A model generated the notes under the pieces. The model had not been told where the DNA came from. It did not search any database and worked only from the letters and a program-made list of their open reading frames with translations. From Nereida sp. MMG025 (GTDB lineage Bacteria; Pseudomonadota; Alphaproteobacteria; Rhodobacterales; Rhodobacteraceae), in NCBI RefSeq assembly GCF_021654165.1, contig NZ_JAKFZN010000003.1:186001-250000 (forward strand): a DNA stretch of 64,000 nucleotides, given 5' to 3'. Both the position numbers and the translations under genes were made by a program. Below are positions 44,484-52,433 of the stretch, in pieces. How positions within the stretch are numbered: the stretch's first letter is position 1; each line of letters opens with the position of its first letter.

Positions 44484-45776
44484 TCAGTTGACGACACGCA
44501 ACTGTTGCCTTGGTGCCGCTTTCCCTGACTTGAGCGCGTCATAGGGATCTTGCTCAAAAAGCATCATATCTGCCACCTGCCGAAGCAGCTGTTTGCGCCC
44601 GCCCGACGAATAAAAACCGCCTGGAATTTGTGACGTCTCCAGCAGAAAACGGCGGTAGTCGCGATAGGCGCGTTTGTCGGGGCGCGTGGGGAGGCTGAAA
44701 AACTCTGGCAGGGGTTGCGTGCTGACAAACTGCGGTTTGTTATAGACCGCTTTGCCAAACACCTTCAGCGGGATGCCGCGCCACAAGACCTGTTGCGCGG
44801 CCGTGGAGTTGACGGTCACTGCCGACCGGGCGTGGTCCAAAAGCTGTGCCAGCTTGCCGCCGCGCACATAGTGAACACGACCTTCGACCGACAGTTCAGC
44901 GGCCAAGGATTTGATGATTTTGCGCACAGGCGATTTGCCGTTCTCTAGAGGGTGGGCCTTGATTACCAAGTGGTGATGGGAAGGGGCACCCGCGGCGAAG
45001 CCTTCGACGACGATGCGCAAAAACTCTTCCATCTTGGTGAAGGGGGAATGCATTTGAAAACTGGCATCATGTTCAAGCTGCAACAGCGCGATGTGGTAGG
45101 GGTAGCCGCCATTTTTGATGCGGAAGGTTGACCACACGCGGTCGGCCCAGAAATACGGCATCCCGATCAGGCGACGCAGATAGAGGTAAAATTCCTTAGT
45201 GACAGGTAATTCGCGGTGGCGTCGCATGTTGCGGTAGTGCCCGTTTCGAAACATCACAAACCAATGATAAAGCGCGCCGTAAAAGACGTGCTGGCGCATA
45301 TCACCCCAGTGCGATGGGGCTTCTGGCATTTCCAGATCCGCGCCCGCCAGCGCCTTTTCCATCTGCTTGAGCGTCATCTTCATCAACCGCGAATTGCCGT
45401 TTGATCCGCCACGTTCATAAGTGACCCAATAGGGGCGCAGATACCCTTCTTCAAACACATGAACTGTAAGGCCTAAGTCATTGGCAACACTGATGGCTTC
45501 GGCATGAACAGGGCGGGTATCGCCATAAAGCACGATATCGGTGATGCCTTTGTCGGCGACAATTTTGCGCAAATGATCGGGCCAGTCTTCGGGGCTGCCA
45601 CGATGCGCGATATAGCTTTGAGAGGTGAACCAGAACGCGCGATCCCCCGCGTTGAAACCCGCGCGCCACACATCGGCCCCTGCTGCGCGCAGCATTTTGC
45701 CCAAGCGCCAAAAGAAGGGTCCATGCGGCCCTTGCAGAAATAAAAATCGCCGGTTTTCGCCTGTAATGCGTGTCAT
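44484..45776 (-). CDS. kpsS: Capsule polysaccharide export/Kdo transferase KpsS
   Basis: ATG 45776 gives 430 residues; a TTG at 45800 would add eight. The N-terminus has FLFLQGPHGPFFWRLGKML, and a later VIKAHPLENG motif (about residue 270) matches the KpsS family, a single-domain relative of KpsC that starts the Kdo linker. It reads away from ribE and is the first gene of the capsule block. The family is usually about 400 residues. Confidence is high. Confidence 0.9.
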   Translation of the reverse strand: MTRITGENRRFLFLQGPHGPFFWRLGKMLRAAGADVWRAGFNAGDRAFWFTSQSYIAHRGSPEDWPDHLRKIVADKGITDIVLYGDTRPVHAEAISVANDLGLTVHVFEEGYLRPYWVTYERGGSNGNSRLMKMTLKQMEKALAGADLEMPEAPSHWGDMRQHVFYGALYHWFVMFRNGHYRNMRRHRELPVTKEFYLYLRRLIGMPYFWADRVWSTFRIKNGGYPYHIALLQLEHDASFQMHSPFTKMEEFLRIVVEGFAAGAPSHHHLVIKAHPLENGKSPVRKIIKSLAAELSVEGRVHYVRGGKLAQLLDHARSAVTVNSTAAQQVLWRGIPLKVFGKAVYNKPQFVSTQPLPEFFSLPTRPDKRAYRDYRRFLLETSQIPGGFYSSGGRKQLLRQVADMMLFEQDPYDALKSGKAAPRQQLRVVN

Positions 45777-45949
45777 CTGACAGTCTGCTTTTTCCAACAA
45801 GGCCTTGGATACCCTGCTTTGGTTAACTTATGCTTTATTCCTTTGGCGAAATTAAGGCGATAGTTTCGTCGCGTTTCCCCCTTACGCTCGCCCTTGCCGT
45901 GGCGTGCGGTGCGGGTTAGGTCGTTAGTCCAAGACATAAGGGGAACCAG

Positions 45950-46537
45950 ATGTTTACAGGCATTATCACCGATGTGGGCCATGTGTCCGAACTGGACCAG
46001 CGCGGCGACCTGCGTGCGCGGATCACATGTGGCTATGATATGAACGGGGTTGATATGGGCGCCTCGATCGCATGTGATGGCGTTTGCCTCACTGTGGTCG
46101 GCAAAGGGGATGACTGGTTTGACGTAGATGTCAGCGCCGAAACGGTCAGCAAAACCAACCTGACCGCATGGGTGCAGGGCAAACGCCTGAACCTTGAACG
46201 CGCTTTGAAGGTAGGTGACGAGCTTGGAGGGCATATTGTCAGCGGCCATGTGGACGGTGTGGCCCAGATTGTTGCGATGAACGATGAAGGCGACAGCACC
46301 CGTGTGACGCTGGAAGCGCCCGATGCCTTGGCCAAGTTCATCGCGCCGAAAGGATCGGTTTCGCTGAACGGCACATCGCTCACGGTCAATGAGGTGGATG
46401 GCAACCGCTTTGGTATCAACTTCATCCCGCACACCAAAACTGTCACCACATGGGGCGACGCAGCCGTGGGCGACGCGGTGAACCTCGAGATTGATACACT
46501 GGCGCGTTATGTGGCCCGATTGCAGGAGTGGGGCTGA
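45950..46537 (+). CDS. ribE: Riboflavin synthase alpha chain
   Basis: The 195-residue protein has two lumazine-binding repeats. The first begins MFTGIITDVGHV and holds CDGVCLTVV. The second holds LGGHIVSGHVDGVA and LNGTSLTVNEV. It converts two 6,7-dimethyl-8-ribityllumazine molecules to riboflavin. Start ATG 45950 follows AAGGGG. It overlaps ribBX (TGATG). The 173-bp upstream divergent region has no FMN riboswitch text that I can see. Named ribC in some schemes. Confidence 0.93.
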   Translation: MFTGIITDVGHVSELDQRGDLRARITCGYDMNGVDMGASIACDGVCLTVVGKGDDWFDVDVSAETVSKTNLTAWVQGKRLNLERALKVGDELGGHIVSGHVDGVAQIVAMNDEGDSTRVTLEAPDALAKFIAPKGSVSLNGTSLTVNEVDGNRFGINFIPHTKTVTTWGDAAVGDAVNLEIDTLARYVARLQEWG

Positions 46538-47673
46538 TGAGCGCCGAAAAACAGTTTGAAACGCCCGGTCCCGTCGAGGCCGACTACAGCGACGCGATCA
46601 GCCCCATCGAAGAGATTATCGATGATGCCCGCAACGGTCGGATGTTCATTCTGGTAGACCACGAGGACCGCGAAAACGAAGGCGATCTGGTGATCCCTGC
46701 CCAGATGGCTACGCCGGATGCGATCAACTTTATGGCCACGCACGGACGCGGGCTGATCTGTCTGACATTGCCATCGGAGCGTATTGATGCCCTTGGCTTG
46801 CCGCTGATGGCCACGCAAAATTCCAGCCGCCACGAGACAGCCTTTACGGTCAGTATCGAGGCGCGCGAGGGCGTCACCACAGGGATTTCCGCCGCTGACC
46901 GCGCACGCACGGTGGCCGTGGCCATCGACAGCAGCGCCACAGCCGCAGACATCGCCACACCTGGCCATGTGTTTCCGCTGCGCGCGCGCGACGGCGGTGT
47001 GCTGGTCCGCGCAGGCCATACAGAGGCGGCAGTGGATGTCTCGCGCCTTGCGGGGCTGAACCCATCTGGCGTGATTTGCGAGATCATGAAAGACGACGGT
47101 GAAATGGCGCGCCTGCCTGATCTGGTCGCCTTTGCACAGCTGCATGGGCTGAAAATCGGCACCATCAGCGACCTGATCAAATACCGCCGCCGCCATGACA
47201 ATCTGGTGCGTGTCCGCTCGACCGATACGATCACATCCGAATTCGGTGGCGAATGGGAAATGCGGATTTACACCGATGAAACCCAAGGTGCTGAACATAT
47301 CGTGCTGATCAAGGGCGATATTTCGGGCAACGATCCTGTGATGGTGCGGATGCATGCGATGGATCCGATGCTGGATGTTCTGGGGGTTGGCCCCAAAGGG
47401 CGGACCAATGAATTTGGTGACGCGATGCAGCTGATTGCCGATCACGGGCGCGGTGCCCTGGTGCTGTTGCGGGATCTGACCATGAAGCTGGAGCCAGACG
47501 CAGATGCCAGCCCGCAGACGCTGCGGCAATACGGGTTGGGCGCACAAATTCTGTCGTCGCTCGGGCTGTCGAAAATTGTGCTGCTGACCAATTCGCCCAA
47601 ACCCAAAGTCGTCGGCCTTGATGCTTACGGGCTTGAAATCACAGGTACTCAGAAAATCTCGGAGATTGGATAA
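46537..47673 (+). CDS. ribB: 3,4-dihydroxy-2-butanone-4-phosphate synthase with inactive GCH II-like domain (RibBX)
   Basis: The 378-residue protein starts at ATG 46537, overlapping the ribE stop. The N-terminal DHBP synthase is complete (DHEDRENEGDLV about residue 41, RAGHTEAAVDV about 158). The C-terminal half aligns with GTP cyclohydrolase II, but the zinc site is gone: there is no Cys after residue 181, and the position of the first zinc Cys is Asp276 within RMHAMDPMLD. It therefore probably makes only DHBP; true GCH II must be elsewhere. Such hybrids are called RibBX. It is followed directly by ribH. Confidence 0.88.
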   Translation: MSAEKQFETPGPVEADYSDAISPIEEIIDDARNGRMFILVDHEDRENEGDLVIPAQMATPDAINFMATHGRGLICLTLPSERIDALGLPLMATQNSSRHETAFTVSIEAREGVTTGISAADRARTVAVAIDSSATAADIATPGHVFPLRARDGGVLVRAGHTEAAVDVSRLAGLNPSGVICEIMKDDGEMARLPDLVAFAQLHGLKIGTISDLIKYRRRHDNLVRVRSTDTITSEFGGEWEMRIYTDETQGAEHIVLIKGDISGNDPVMVRMHAMDPMLDVLGVGPKGRTNEFGDAMQLIADHGRGALVLLRDLTMKLEPDADASPQTLRQYGLGAQILSSLGLSKIVLLTNSPKPKVVGLDAYGLEITGTQKISEIG

Positions 47674-48204
47674 ATGGCAGGCGCATCGCATTACATCATG
47701 GACCGTCCGACGTTTGATCAGGCGCCGAAAATCCTGATTGTCGTTTCGCCATATTACAAAGACATTGCGGACAATCTTGTTGCTGGCGCGCGGGCCGAGA
47801 TCGAGGCATGCGGTGGCACCCATGAGGTGATCAACGTGCCCGGTGCGTTAGAGATCCCGACGGCCATCGGTATCGCCGAACGCATGAGCAATTTTGACGG
47901 CTACGTTGCCCTTGGCTGCGTGGTGCGCGGCGAGACCACACATTACGAGACCGTGTGTAACGACAGCTCTCGCGCGATTCAGCTTTTGGGCTTGCAGGGG
48001 CTTTGCATCGGCAACGGCATCCTGACGGTCGAAAACCGCAAGCAGGCCGAAGTGCGTGCCGATGTCGCGGATCAAAATAAAGGCGGCGGGGCGGCGGCTG
48101 CTGCCTTGCACCTGATTGCAATCGCTCGTAAGTGGGGCCGCGCTGACAAAGGGGTCGGCTTTACCAAGGACATCCTGCTTGCAGGTGGCACGAACACTGT
48201 ATGA
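47674..48204 (+). CDS. ribH: 6,7-dimethyl-8-ribityllumazine synthase
   Basis: The 176-residue protein starts directly after ribBX. It has the family motifs VPGALEIP (about residue 52), GCVVRGETTHYE (about 86) with the catalytic His, and a glycine/alanine-rich helix GGGAAAAALHLI. It condenses the RibD product with DHBP to form lumazine, feeding RibE. It overlaps nusB by ATGA. The N-terminal extension of about ten residues is modest. It should form a multimer, pentameric or icosahedral. Confidence 0.93.
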   Translation: MAGASHYIMDRPTFDQAPKILIVVSPYYKDIADNLVAGARAEIEACGGTHEVINVPGALEIPTAIGIAERMSNFDGYVALGCVVRGETTHYETVCNDSSRAIQLLGLQGLCIGNGILTVENRKQAEVRADVADQNKGGGAAAAALHLIAIARKWGRADKGVGFTKDILLAGGTNTV

Positions 48205-48668
48205 CGCTGTCGAATAACCAAAAACGTAAAATGAAATCTGCCGCACGGCTTTATGCGGTGCAGGCTTTGTTTCAGATGGAGCACTCTTCGCTGACGGTGG
48301 ATGCTGTCGCCCGCGAGTTCGAAGACCACCGCTTTGGTGCGGTCTATGAAGGCGATGAGATGCAGGAAGGCGATGTCGATCTGTTTCGTCTTTTGACCGA
48401 AGAGGCCGTGAGCCGCCAGAACCCGATCGACCAGATGACCGACCGCGCATTGGTGGCAAAATGGCCCATCGCGCGCATCGATCCGACACTGCGTGCCTTG
48501 TTTCGTGCCGCCGGCGCAGAGCTTTTGGCATCCGACACACCCCCGCGCGTGGTGATCAAAGAGTTTGTGGACGTGGCAGGCGCGTTCTTTCCAGACGGAA
48601 AAGAGCCGCGTTTTGTCAATGGCGTGCTGGATCACATGGCACGCGAGGCCAAGCCCGACGCGTTTTAG
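48201..48668 (+). CDS. nusB: Transcription antitermination protein NusB
   Basis: The 155-residue all-helical protein matches NusB: ARLYAVQALFQMEHS near residue 12, and RAAGAELLASDTPPRVVIKEFVDVAGAF around residue 100. NusB binds boxA RNA with NusE and prevents premature termination in rRNA operons. It is the last gene of ribE-ribBX-ribH-nusB, with ATGA coupling to ribH. The end overlaps the convergent secreted-protein gene by 4 bases. Confidence 0.93.
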   Translation: MTLSNNQKRKMKSAARLYAVQALFQMEHSSLTVDAVAREFEDHRFGAVYEGDEMQEGDVDLFRLLTEEAVSRQNPIDQMTDRALVAKWPIARIDPTLRALFRAAGAELLASDTPPRVVIKEFVDVAGAFFPDGKEPRFVNGVLDHMAREAKPDAF

Positions 48669-49159
48669 GCAGCGCAGGCAATCGGCAAAACGGCGCGCCC
48701 CGTTTCATCAAACATCGCGGATTGGCCATTCATGGTGATACGTGCGCCCGCAATCTCGCTACCTGTCACGATGATCTGGCCGCGATCACTGTTGCCCAAG
48801 GTATCATCTACATCAATGGTAAACGAAAGCGCCGCATCCTGCGCCAACGCAGACAGCGCAAGCGTGATCTGCGTGTCCCCGTCGCGCACCTGCGGAACTT
48901 TTGACAACGCGCTTTGGCCGCTTACAAATTCCAACGGTTGAAACACCTCTACACCCACGCCTGTGCTCGTGGTGTCAAAGATCAGACCCGCGGCACTGCC
49001 TGCCAAATCGATCATAAGGTCTGAATTGGTCACACTACAATCTGTGCTGATTTCAAATCGATCCTTTGGTGCGCCTTCGACAAAGAGCACAGCCACATCT
49101 GCGGCGCTTGGTTGTGCGGCGATCAAAGAAAGAACAGCGACAGAAAGAATGAATTTCAT
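48665..49159 (-). CDS. Secreted protein of unknown function
   Basis: The open frame extends to 49297, but ATG 49159 gives a clean signal peptide: MKFILSVAVLSLIAAQPSAA, cleaved near residue 20. The 164-residue precursor has a beta-rich mature domain with two Cys (residues about 39 and 162), probably bridged. The segment VLFVEGAPKDRFEI resembles roseobacter proteins often annotated as an aggregation factor core; that link is from memory and weak. It is convergent with nusB. Confidence 0.6.
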   Translation of the reverse strand: MKFILSVAVLSLIAAQPSAADVAVLFVEGAPKDRFEISTDCSVTNSDLMIDLAGSAAGLIFDTTSTGVGVEVFQPLEFVSGQSALSKVPQVRDGDTQITLALSALAQDAALSFTIDVDDTLGNSDRGQIIVTGSEIAGARITMNGQSAMFDETGRAVLPIACAA

Positions 49160-49271
49160 GGAATTTGCCTTTGGTTCGTTAATACGCAGGTAGCCTGCCC
49201 AACACGTCAGACAATGGGGGGGCTGGTCAAAGCCGTGCTTTGCCCTAGGTATCTTTGCAAGGAGCGCACAT

Positions 49272-49592
49272 ATGACCGACCGTAGCCCAGTGACCATCTA
49301 TCTCATCCAAAATGTGATCGGGTTTGCGATTTCTGCCGTTTTCGTAGCCATCTTGCTTTACACGGATACGCTTGGGCTTTGGTCGATGATCCAACGGTCT
49401 GGCGATGGGTGGCTTGCGGTTTTCATTCTGTGGTTCTTCAACGGCGCCCTTTTCGGCGCGGTGCAATTTGGCGTGCATGTTATGTTGATGGCCGGAACCG
49501 AGCGCGAGGATAAAGGCGGCAGAGGCGGCGGCACACCTGAATTGGCGCGTGTCCCTGTCACGCACAGATCGTCTGCGCGCGGGCGGCGCTAG
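49272..49592 (+). CDS. Small two-helix membrane protein, paralogue A
   Basis: The 106-residue protein starts at ATG 49272 after AAGGAG. It has two transmembrane helices (residues about 11-30 and 46-70) and a basic, Gly/Arg-rich tail. Its core IGFAISAVFVAILL ... VQFGVHVMLMAG is shared with the protein at 52045-52377. I do not recognise a family. GCCCTAGG lies 22 bp before its start and also occurs upstream of the paralogue. It overlaps the convergent protease-like gene by 4 bases. Confidence 0.65.
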   Translation: MTDRSPVTIYLIQNVIGFAISAVFVAILLYTDTLGLWSMIQRSGDGWLAVFILWFFNGALFGAVQFGVHVMLMAGTEREDKGGRGGGTPELARVPVTHRSSARGRR

Positions 49593-50332
49593 TTTGTGAC
49601 AACGCGGTAGCGTTCCAGTTCTTCTGGCACCAAAACATAGATGGCATCTGGGGGCGTGGCCAGCGCGTGCCGCATGACCAGCGGATCTATCCCCATGTCG
49701 TCCAGATATCCCATGACCTCGGCCTGACCGCGTTGAATATCACTGACGGCCATCCATGCGGGCAAAATGGTATCTTCGCCAAAGTAGTGTTGATGCACAC
49801 CAAGCGCGCCATCCACAACGCGGGTGGTGCCCGCCATGAAAATATAAGGGCAGGCCGAAAAACAAACAGCGTTTTCAACGATTTGCGTATCAAAGCTGCG
49901 GCCGCGAACCATACGCCCGATGGCCAAGGCATCGCGCACAGAACCACCGGGCGAATGCAGTGTGATCAGATCGGGAAGATCGCCATTTTCGGCCAGATAT
50001 TCGGCAAAGCGATCTGCATCGCCCGACGTGATGTCACCCGTCAGCCGCAAGGTATCATCCACAACATCGAAGGTCAGCCGTGATGGCATAGGCCCAGGGT
50101 TGGGCCCCTGATAGGGGTTGGTCGGCACGTCAGAGGGGCGATAGCGCCGGGTCTGATCTCCCGGTGCGACAGGTTGGGTCAGGGCTGGTGCGCGTGTTGT
50201 GCCCGTAAACAGCTGCGGCAGGCCGACAGACAGATCAGCCGCAACCAAAAGCGCACCAATGCCAAGTTGTGCGACAAACAGGCCGCGCAGCACCCGTGCG
50301 GGGCGAAAACGGTCTGGTTTGGCATCACTCAT
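49589..50332 (-). CDS. Membrane-anchored ClpP/crotonase-fold protein
   Basis: The 247-residue protein has an N-terminal hydrophobic helix (residues about 15-34), a Pro-rich linker, and a ClpP/crotonase-like domain. That domain has LHSPGGSVRDALAIGRMV (about residue 121) and the segment NAVCFSACPYIFMAG (about 154), where ClpP-type proteases carry their catalytic Ser. Here the Ser is flanked by two Cys. This resembles periplasmic COG3904-like proteins. It may be a periplasmic serine peptidase or scaffold. It is coupled (ATGA) to the upstream coiled-coil membrane protein. Confidence 0.68.
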   Translation of the reverse strand: MSDAKPDRFRPARVLRGLFVAQLGIGALLVAADLSVGLPQLFTGTTRAPALTQPVAPGDQTRRYRPSDVPTNPYQGPNPGPMPSRLTFDVVDDTLRLTGDITSGDADRFAEYLAENGDLPDLITLHSPGGSVRDALAIGRMVRGRSFDTQIVENAVCFSACPYIFMAGTTRVVDGALGVHQHYFGEDTILPAWMAVSDIQRGQAEVMGYLDDMGIDPLVMRHALATPPDAIYVLVPEELERYRVVTN

Positions 50333-51585
50333 TTGGGGCGAGCGGGGCTAGGGGGCTGCATGGATGCAGGCACGTCGTCGAGCTCATGGGCGACACGAAG
50401 CGCCATGCGCAGCTCTGCCACGGTCATTGTGTCGTCGAGCCGCTTGCCCCGCCGTCCCGCGCGCAATGCGGCGTGCACGACGGACAAAATAAGGACAAGC
50501 ACGGCAGGCAGCAGGTCAATCGCGATTGCACCCGCCCAGGACGGCACGAAATTGCCCGCATATCGGATCACGGCATCCGCGCTGGAAATGGGGGTGTATT
50601 CCACCTCTGGCGCGGAAGGCAGGGCCATGACTTCGGCGGATGCGTCTTGCAGCGTGATGGCCCGTTGGCCCACGACTTGCAGGACGGAATCGATTGTGCG
50701 GGCTTGATTGACTTGGCCTGCTTGGGTGCTGCCATCCAGTTCTGGCAGGACCACAGAGTCGGCAAGGTCTTGGGCCGCGCGGTTCACAAGCGGTGCTACC
50801 GACAGTTGACGCATCTGGGTGATGAGGCCCGCAAGACGCACCGCGTCTTCGGAAAATTCGACCGATCGCGCCTCAACAGGGCCTTGTTCGACGGTCAGTG
50901 CGCGCATGCGCGATAAGATAGCGTTGCCTTCGGCAAAGGCGGCTTCAATCGGGGCAGTTTGCGCCGCAATCTGTGCCTCAAGGGCGGCCAGTTCCTCGGC
51001 CTTTTGGGTCAACACGCGAAACACAGCGCCGCGCCCGACAAGGCCTGACAAAGTGCCAGCGGCTTCTTGTTCGGACAAATCGGCAAAGGATTGGCGCACA
51101 CGGGCGACATCGCGTTCCAGCGCCTGCGCGGTGACGGCGTTTTCATGGGTGCGCTCAAGCGCGGTCTGATAGTCCTGAACAGTGCGGGCAAGGTGCTGTT
51201 CAACGGCAGCCGATCCTGCAAGGGCGGCTGCATTCAGCCAGGATGACATCGCCACAATTGCCAATGATCCCAAGAGCATAGCAAGGATAAGCCCCGTACG
51301 TGCAGCCGCTGTGCGCACGGCGGGCAACAGGCGCATGAGATAGGACCAGAACACAAAAATGCCCACAGACACAGCGATGGAATAGGCCAGGGCGGCAAAG
51401 GTCGATAGCGCGCCTGTGCTGTCCAAAAGTGACGACACGCCAAGGTAGGTGTAGATGCCCGAGGCCACGGCCAAGACGCCCAGAGCGGTGCCGGTGATGG
51501 TATCAAGCCAGCCAAGATGTCCTTCAAGTTCAGCGACATAAGCGGGATTTTGGATCGGCGTCTCGCCTGCGGGGTGGTCGGTCAT
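50329..51585 (-). CDS. Membrane protein with long coiled-coil middle region
   Basis: ATG 51585 gives 418 residues; the longer frame starts at 51705. There are three N-terminal transmembrane helices (residues about 29-50, 62-85, 95-115), a roughly 250-residue coiled-coil segment rich in Ala, Gln and Glu (LEAQIAAQTAPIEAAFAEG), and a fourth helix near residue 370. No enzyme motif is seen. It overlaps the downstream ClpP-like gene (ATGA), so the two likely act together. Its 5' flank carries the folded region at 51617-51774. Confidence 0.6.
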   Translation of the reverse strand: MTDHPAGETPIQNPAYVAELEGHLGWLDTITGTALGVLAVASGIYTYLGVSSLLDSTGALSTFAALAYSIAVSVGIFVFWSYLMRLLPAVRTAAARTGLILAMLLGSLAIVAMSSWLNAAALAGSAAVEQHLARTVQDYQTALERTHENAVTAQALERDVARVRQSFADLSEQEAAGTLSGLVGRGAVFRVLTQKAEELAALEAQIAAQTAPIEAAFAEGNAILSRMRALTVEQGPVEARSVEFSEDAVRLAGLITQMRQLSVAPLVNRAAQDLADSVVLPELDGSTQAGQVNQARTIDSVLQVVGQRAITLQDASAEVMALPSAPEVEYTPISSADAVIRYAGNFVPSWAGAIAIDLLPAVLVLILSVVHAALRAGRRGKRLDDTMTVAELRMALRVAHELDDVPASMQPPSPARPK

Positions 51586-51616
51586 TTGGTGTCCTTTGCA
51601 GGCGGTATGTGGCGGG

Positions 51617-51774
51617 CCCGCAGCGACCGTAGGGGCTTTTGTTCCCGAGGACCTGAATATACAGGTGGGCGTCAGGTAACTGGACCAGGGTCCAGACAGA
51701 GCCAACTCCCTCGGAGTTGCTTAAGGCCACTGGAATCTAGCCCCTGTTCACGAGAAGAGCAGCACCCGCCACGC
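51617..51774. ncRNA. Structured RNA candidate upstream of the coiled-coil membrane gene
   Basis: Stems, on either strand: AGGGGCT/AGCCCCT closing a 115-nt domain (51631-51637 with 51739-51745), and three internal hairpins, ACCTG/CAGGT (51651-51666), CTGGAC/GTCCAG (51680-51695) and CAACTCC/GGAGTTG (51703-51719). CCGAGG (51645-51650) can also pair with CCTCGG (51709-51714), an alternative fold. An outer GGCGGG/CCCGCC pair frames about 160 nt. It could be a small RNA or the leader of the minus-strand gene; class unknown. This is the core of a 459-bp gene-free stretch. Confidence 0.45.
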
Positions 51775-51948
51775 CAATAGGTATGGCTGGCACGGGCATA
51801 AGGCAAGGGGGCGGCGCTGCCTGTTTTGGCCAAAATCAGGCGTATGGCCTAGCGTCTGCTACCCGTATGGCAATGCGTCAGACAGTTTGCGGTTTTTGAT
51901 CGGCCCTAGGGCTGCGCGATTAGACCGCGTTCGAGCACTGGACTGGGC

Positions 51949-51954
51949 TATAAT
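51949..51954 (+). promoter_or_regulatory. Perfect -10 TATAAT in the gap before paralogue B
   Basis: TATAAT occurs at 51949-51954, 91 bp before the paralogue B start; no good -35 is visible at 17 bp. Copies of GGCCCTAGG flank it at 51902-51910 and 51982-51990. Apart from these I see nothing else between 51775 and 52044. Confidence 0.3.
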
Positions 51955-52044
51955 TCGCAAGGATGCGGGCTGCGGTGAATTGGCCCTAGGAGGCATGCAA
52001 AGCTTGGGCCTATGCTAAAGCCCAACAGGAAAGTGAGTCGCCCC

Positions 52045-52377
52045 ATGCCGCAATTGATCCGTGTTTATATCCAGCAATGCCTGATCGGGTTTGGAATTTC
52101 TGCCGTTTTCGTTGCGTTGCTATTGGCGTTTGACGTCAAGGGCCTTTGGACGCTGATTTCGAACTCGCCCGACGGTGTTTTGGCCGTGATCATGCTGTTC
52201 ATGATGAACGGTATCGTTTTTGCGGGGGTGCAGTTTGGTATTCACATCATGCTGATGGCGGGCAAGGATGAAGATGATCATGACCGCGATGGGCGCGGGC
52301 CGCTTATCCCGATCGCGCTGCCTGTGAGATCCAAGTCTGACACGCCGTTGGACCGTGCGATGAAACGCAACGCTTAA
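52045..52377 (+). CDS. Small two-helix membrane protein, paralogue B
   Basis: ATG 52045 (AGGAAA upstream) gives 110 residues; ATG 52012 would add eleven. It shares with the protein at 49272 the core IGF-ISAVFVA-LL, a GLW segment, DG-LAV, and VQFG-H-MLMAG, with two transmembrane helices (about 9-29 and 43-68). The C-terminal tail differs: acidic here, basic in the other. The two sit 2.5 kb apart, an old duplication. Function unknown. Confidence 0.68.
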   Translation: MPQLIRVYIQQCLIGFGISAVFVALLLAFDVKGLWTLISNSPDGVLAVIMLFMMNGIVFAGVQFGIHIMLMAGKDEDDHDRDGRGPLIPIALPVRSKSDTPLDRAMKRNA

Positions 52378-52407
52378 CGGCAGCTGCGCCTAACAGACTT
52401 GTTTTTT

Positions 52408-52422
52408 GTTTACGTTTTGTTC
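52408..52422 (+). promoter_or_regulatory. Near-consensus LexA (SOS) box before mmcB
   Basis: GTTT-ACGTTTT-GTTC matches the alphaproteobacterial LexA site GTTC-N7-GTTC with one change, 12 bp before the mmcB start codon. mmcB is SOS-controlled in Caulobacter, which supports the site. Confidence 0.65.
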
Positions 52423-52433
52423 ACAATGACAAA

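Noticed and set aside
45777-45949. FMN riboswitch upstream of ribE
   Set aside because: The conserved RFN-element sequence blocks are absent.
46507-47823. 438-residue minus-strand open frame
   Set aside because: Antisense of ribBX; His/Arg-rich text with no family resemblance.
51720-51740. Cobalamin riboswitch suggested by GCCACTG
   Set aside because: The other conserved blocks of the B12 aptamer are missing.
51617-51774. 6S RNA or tmRNA call for the folded region
   Set aside because: Length fits 6S but its conserved arrangement was not confirmed; no tag-peptide frame for tmRNA. Kept only as a structured candidate.
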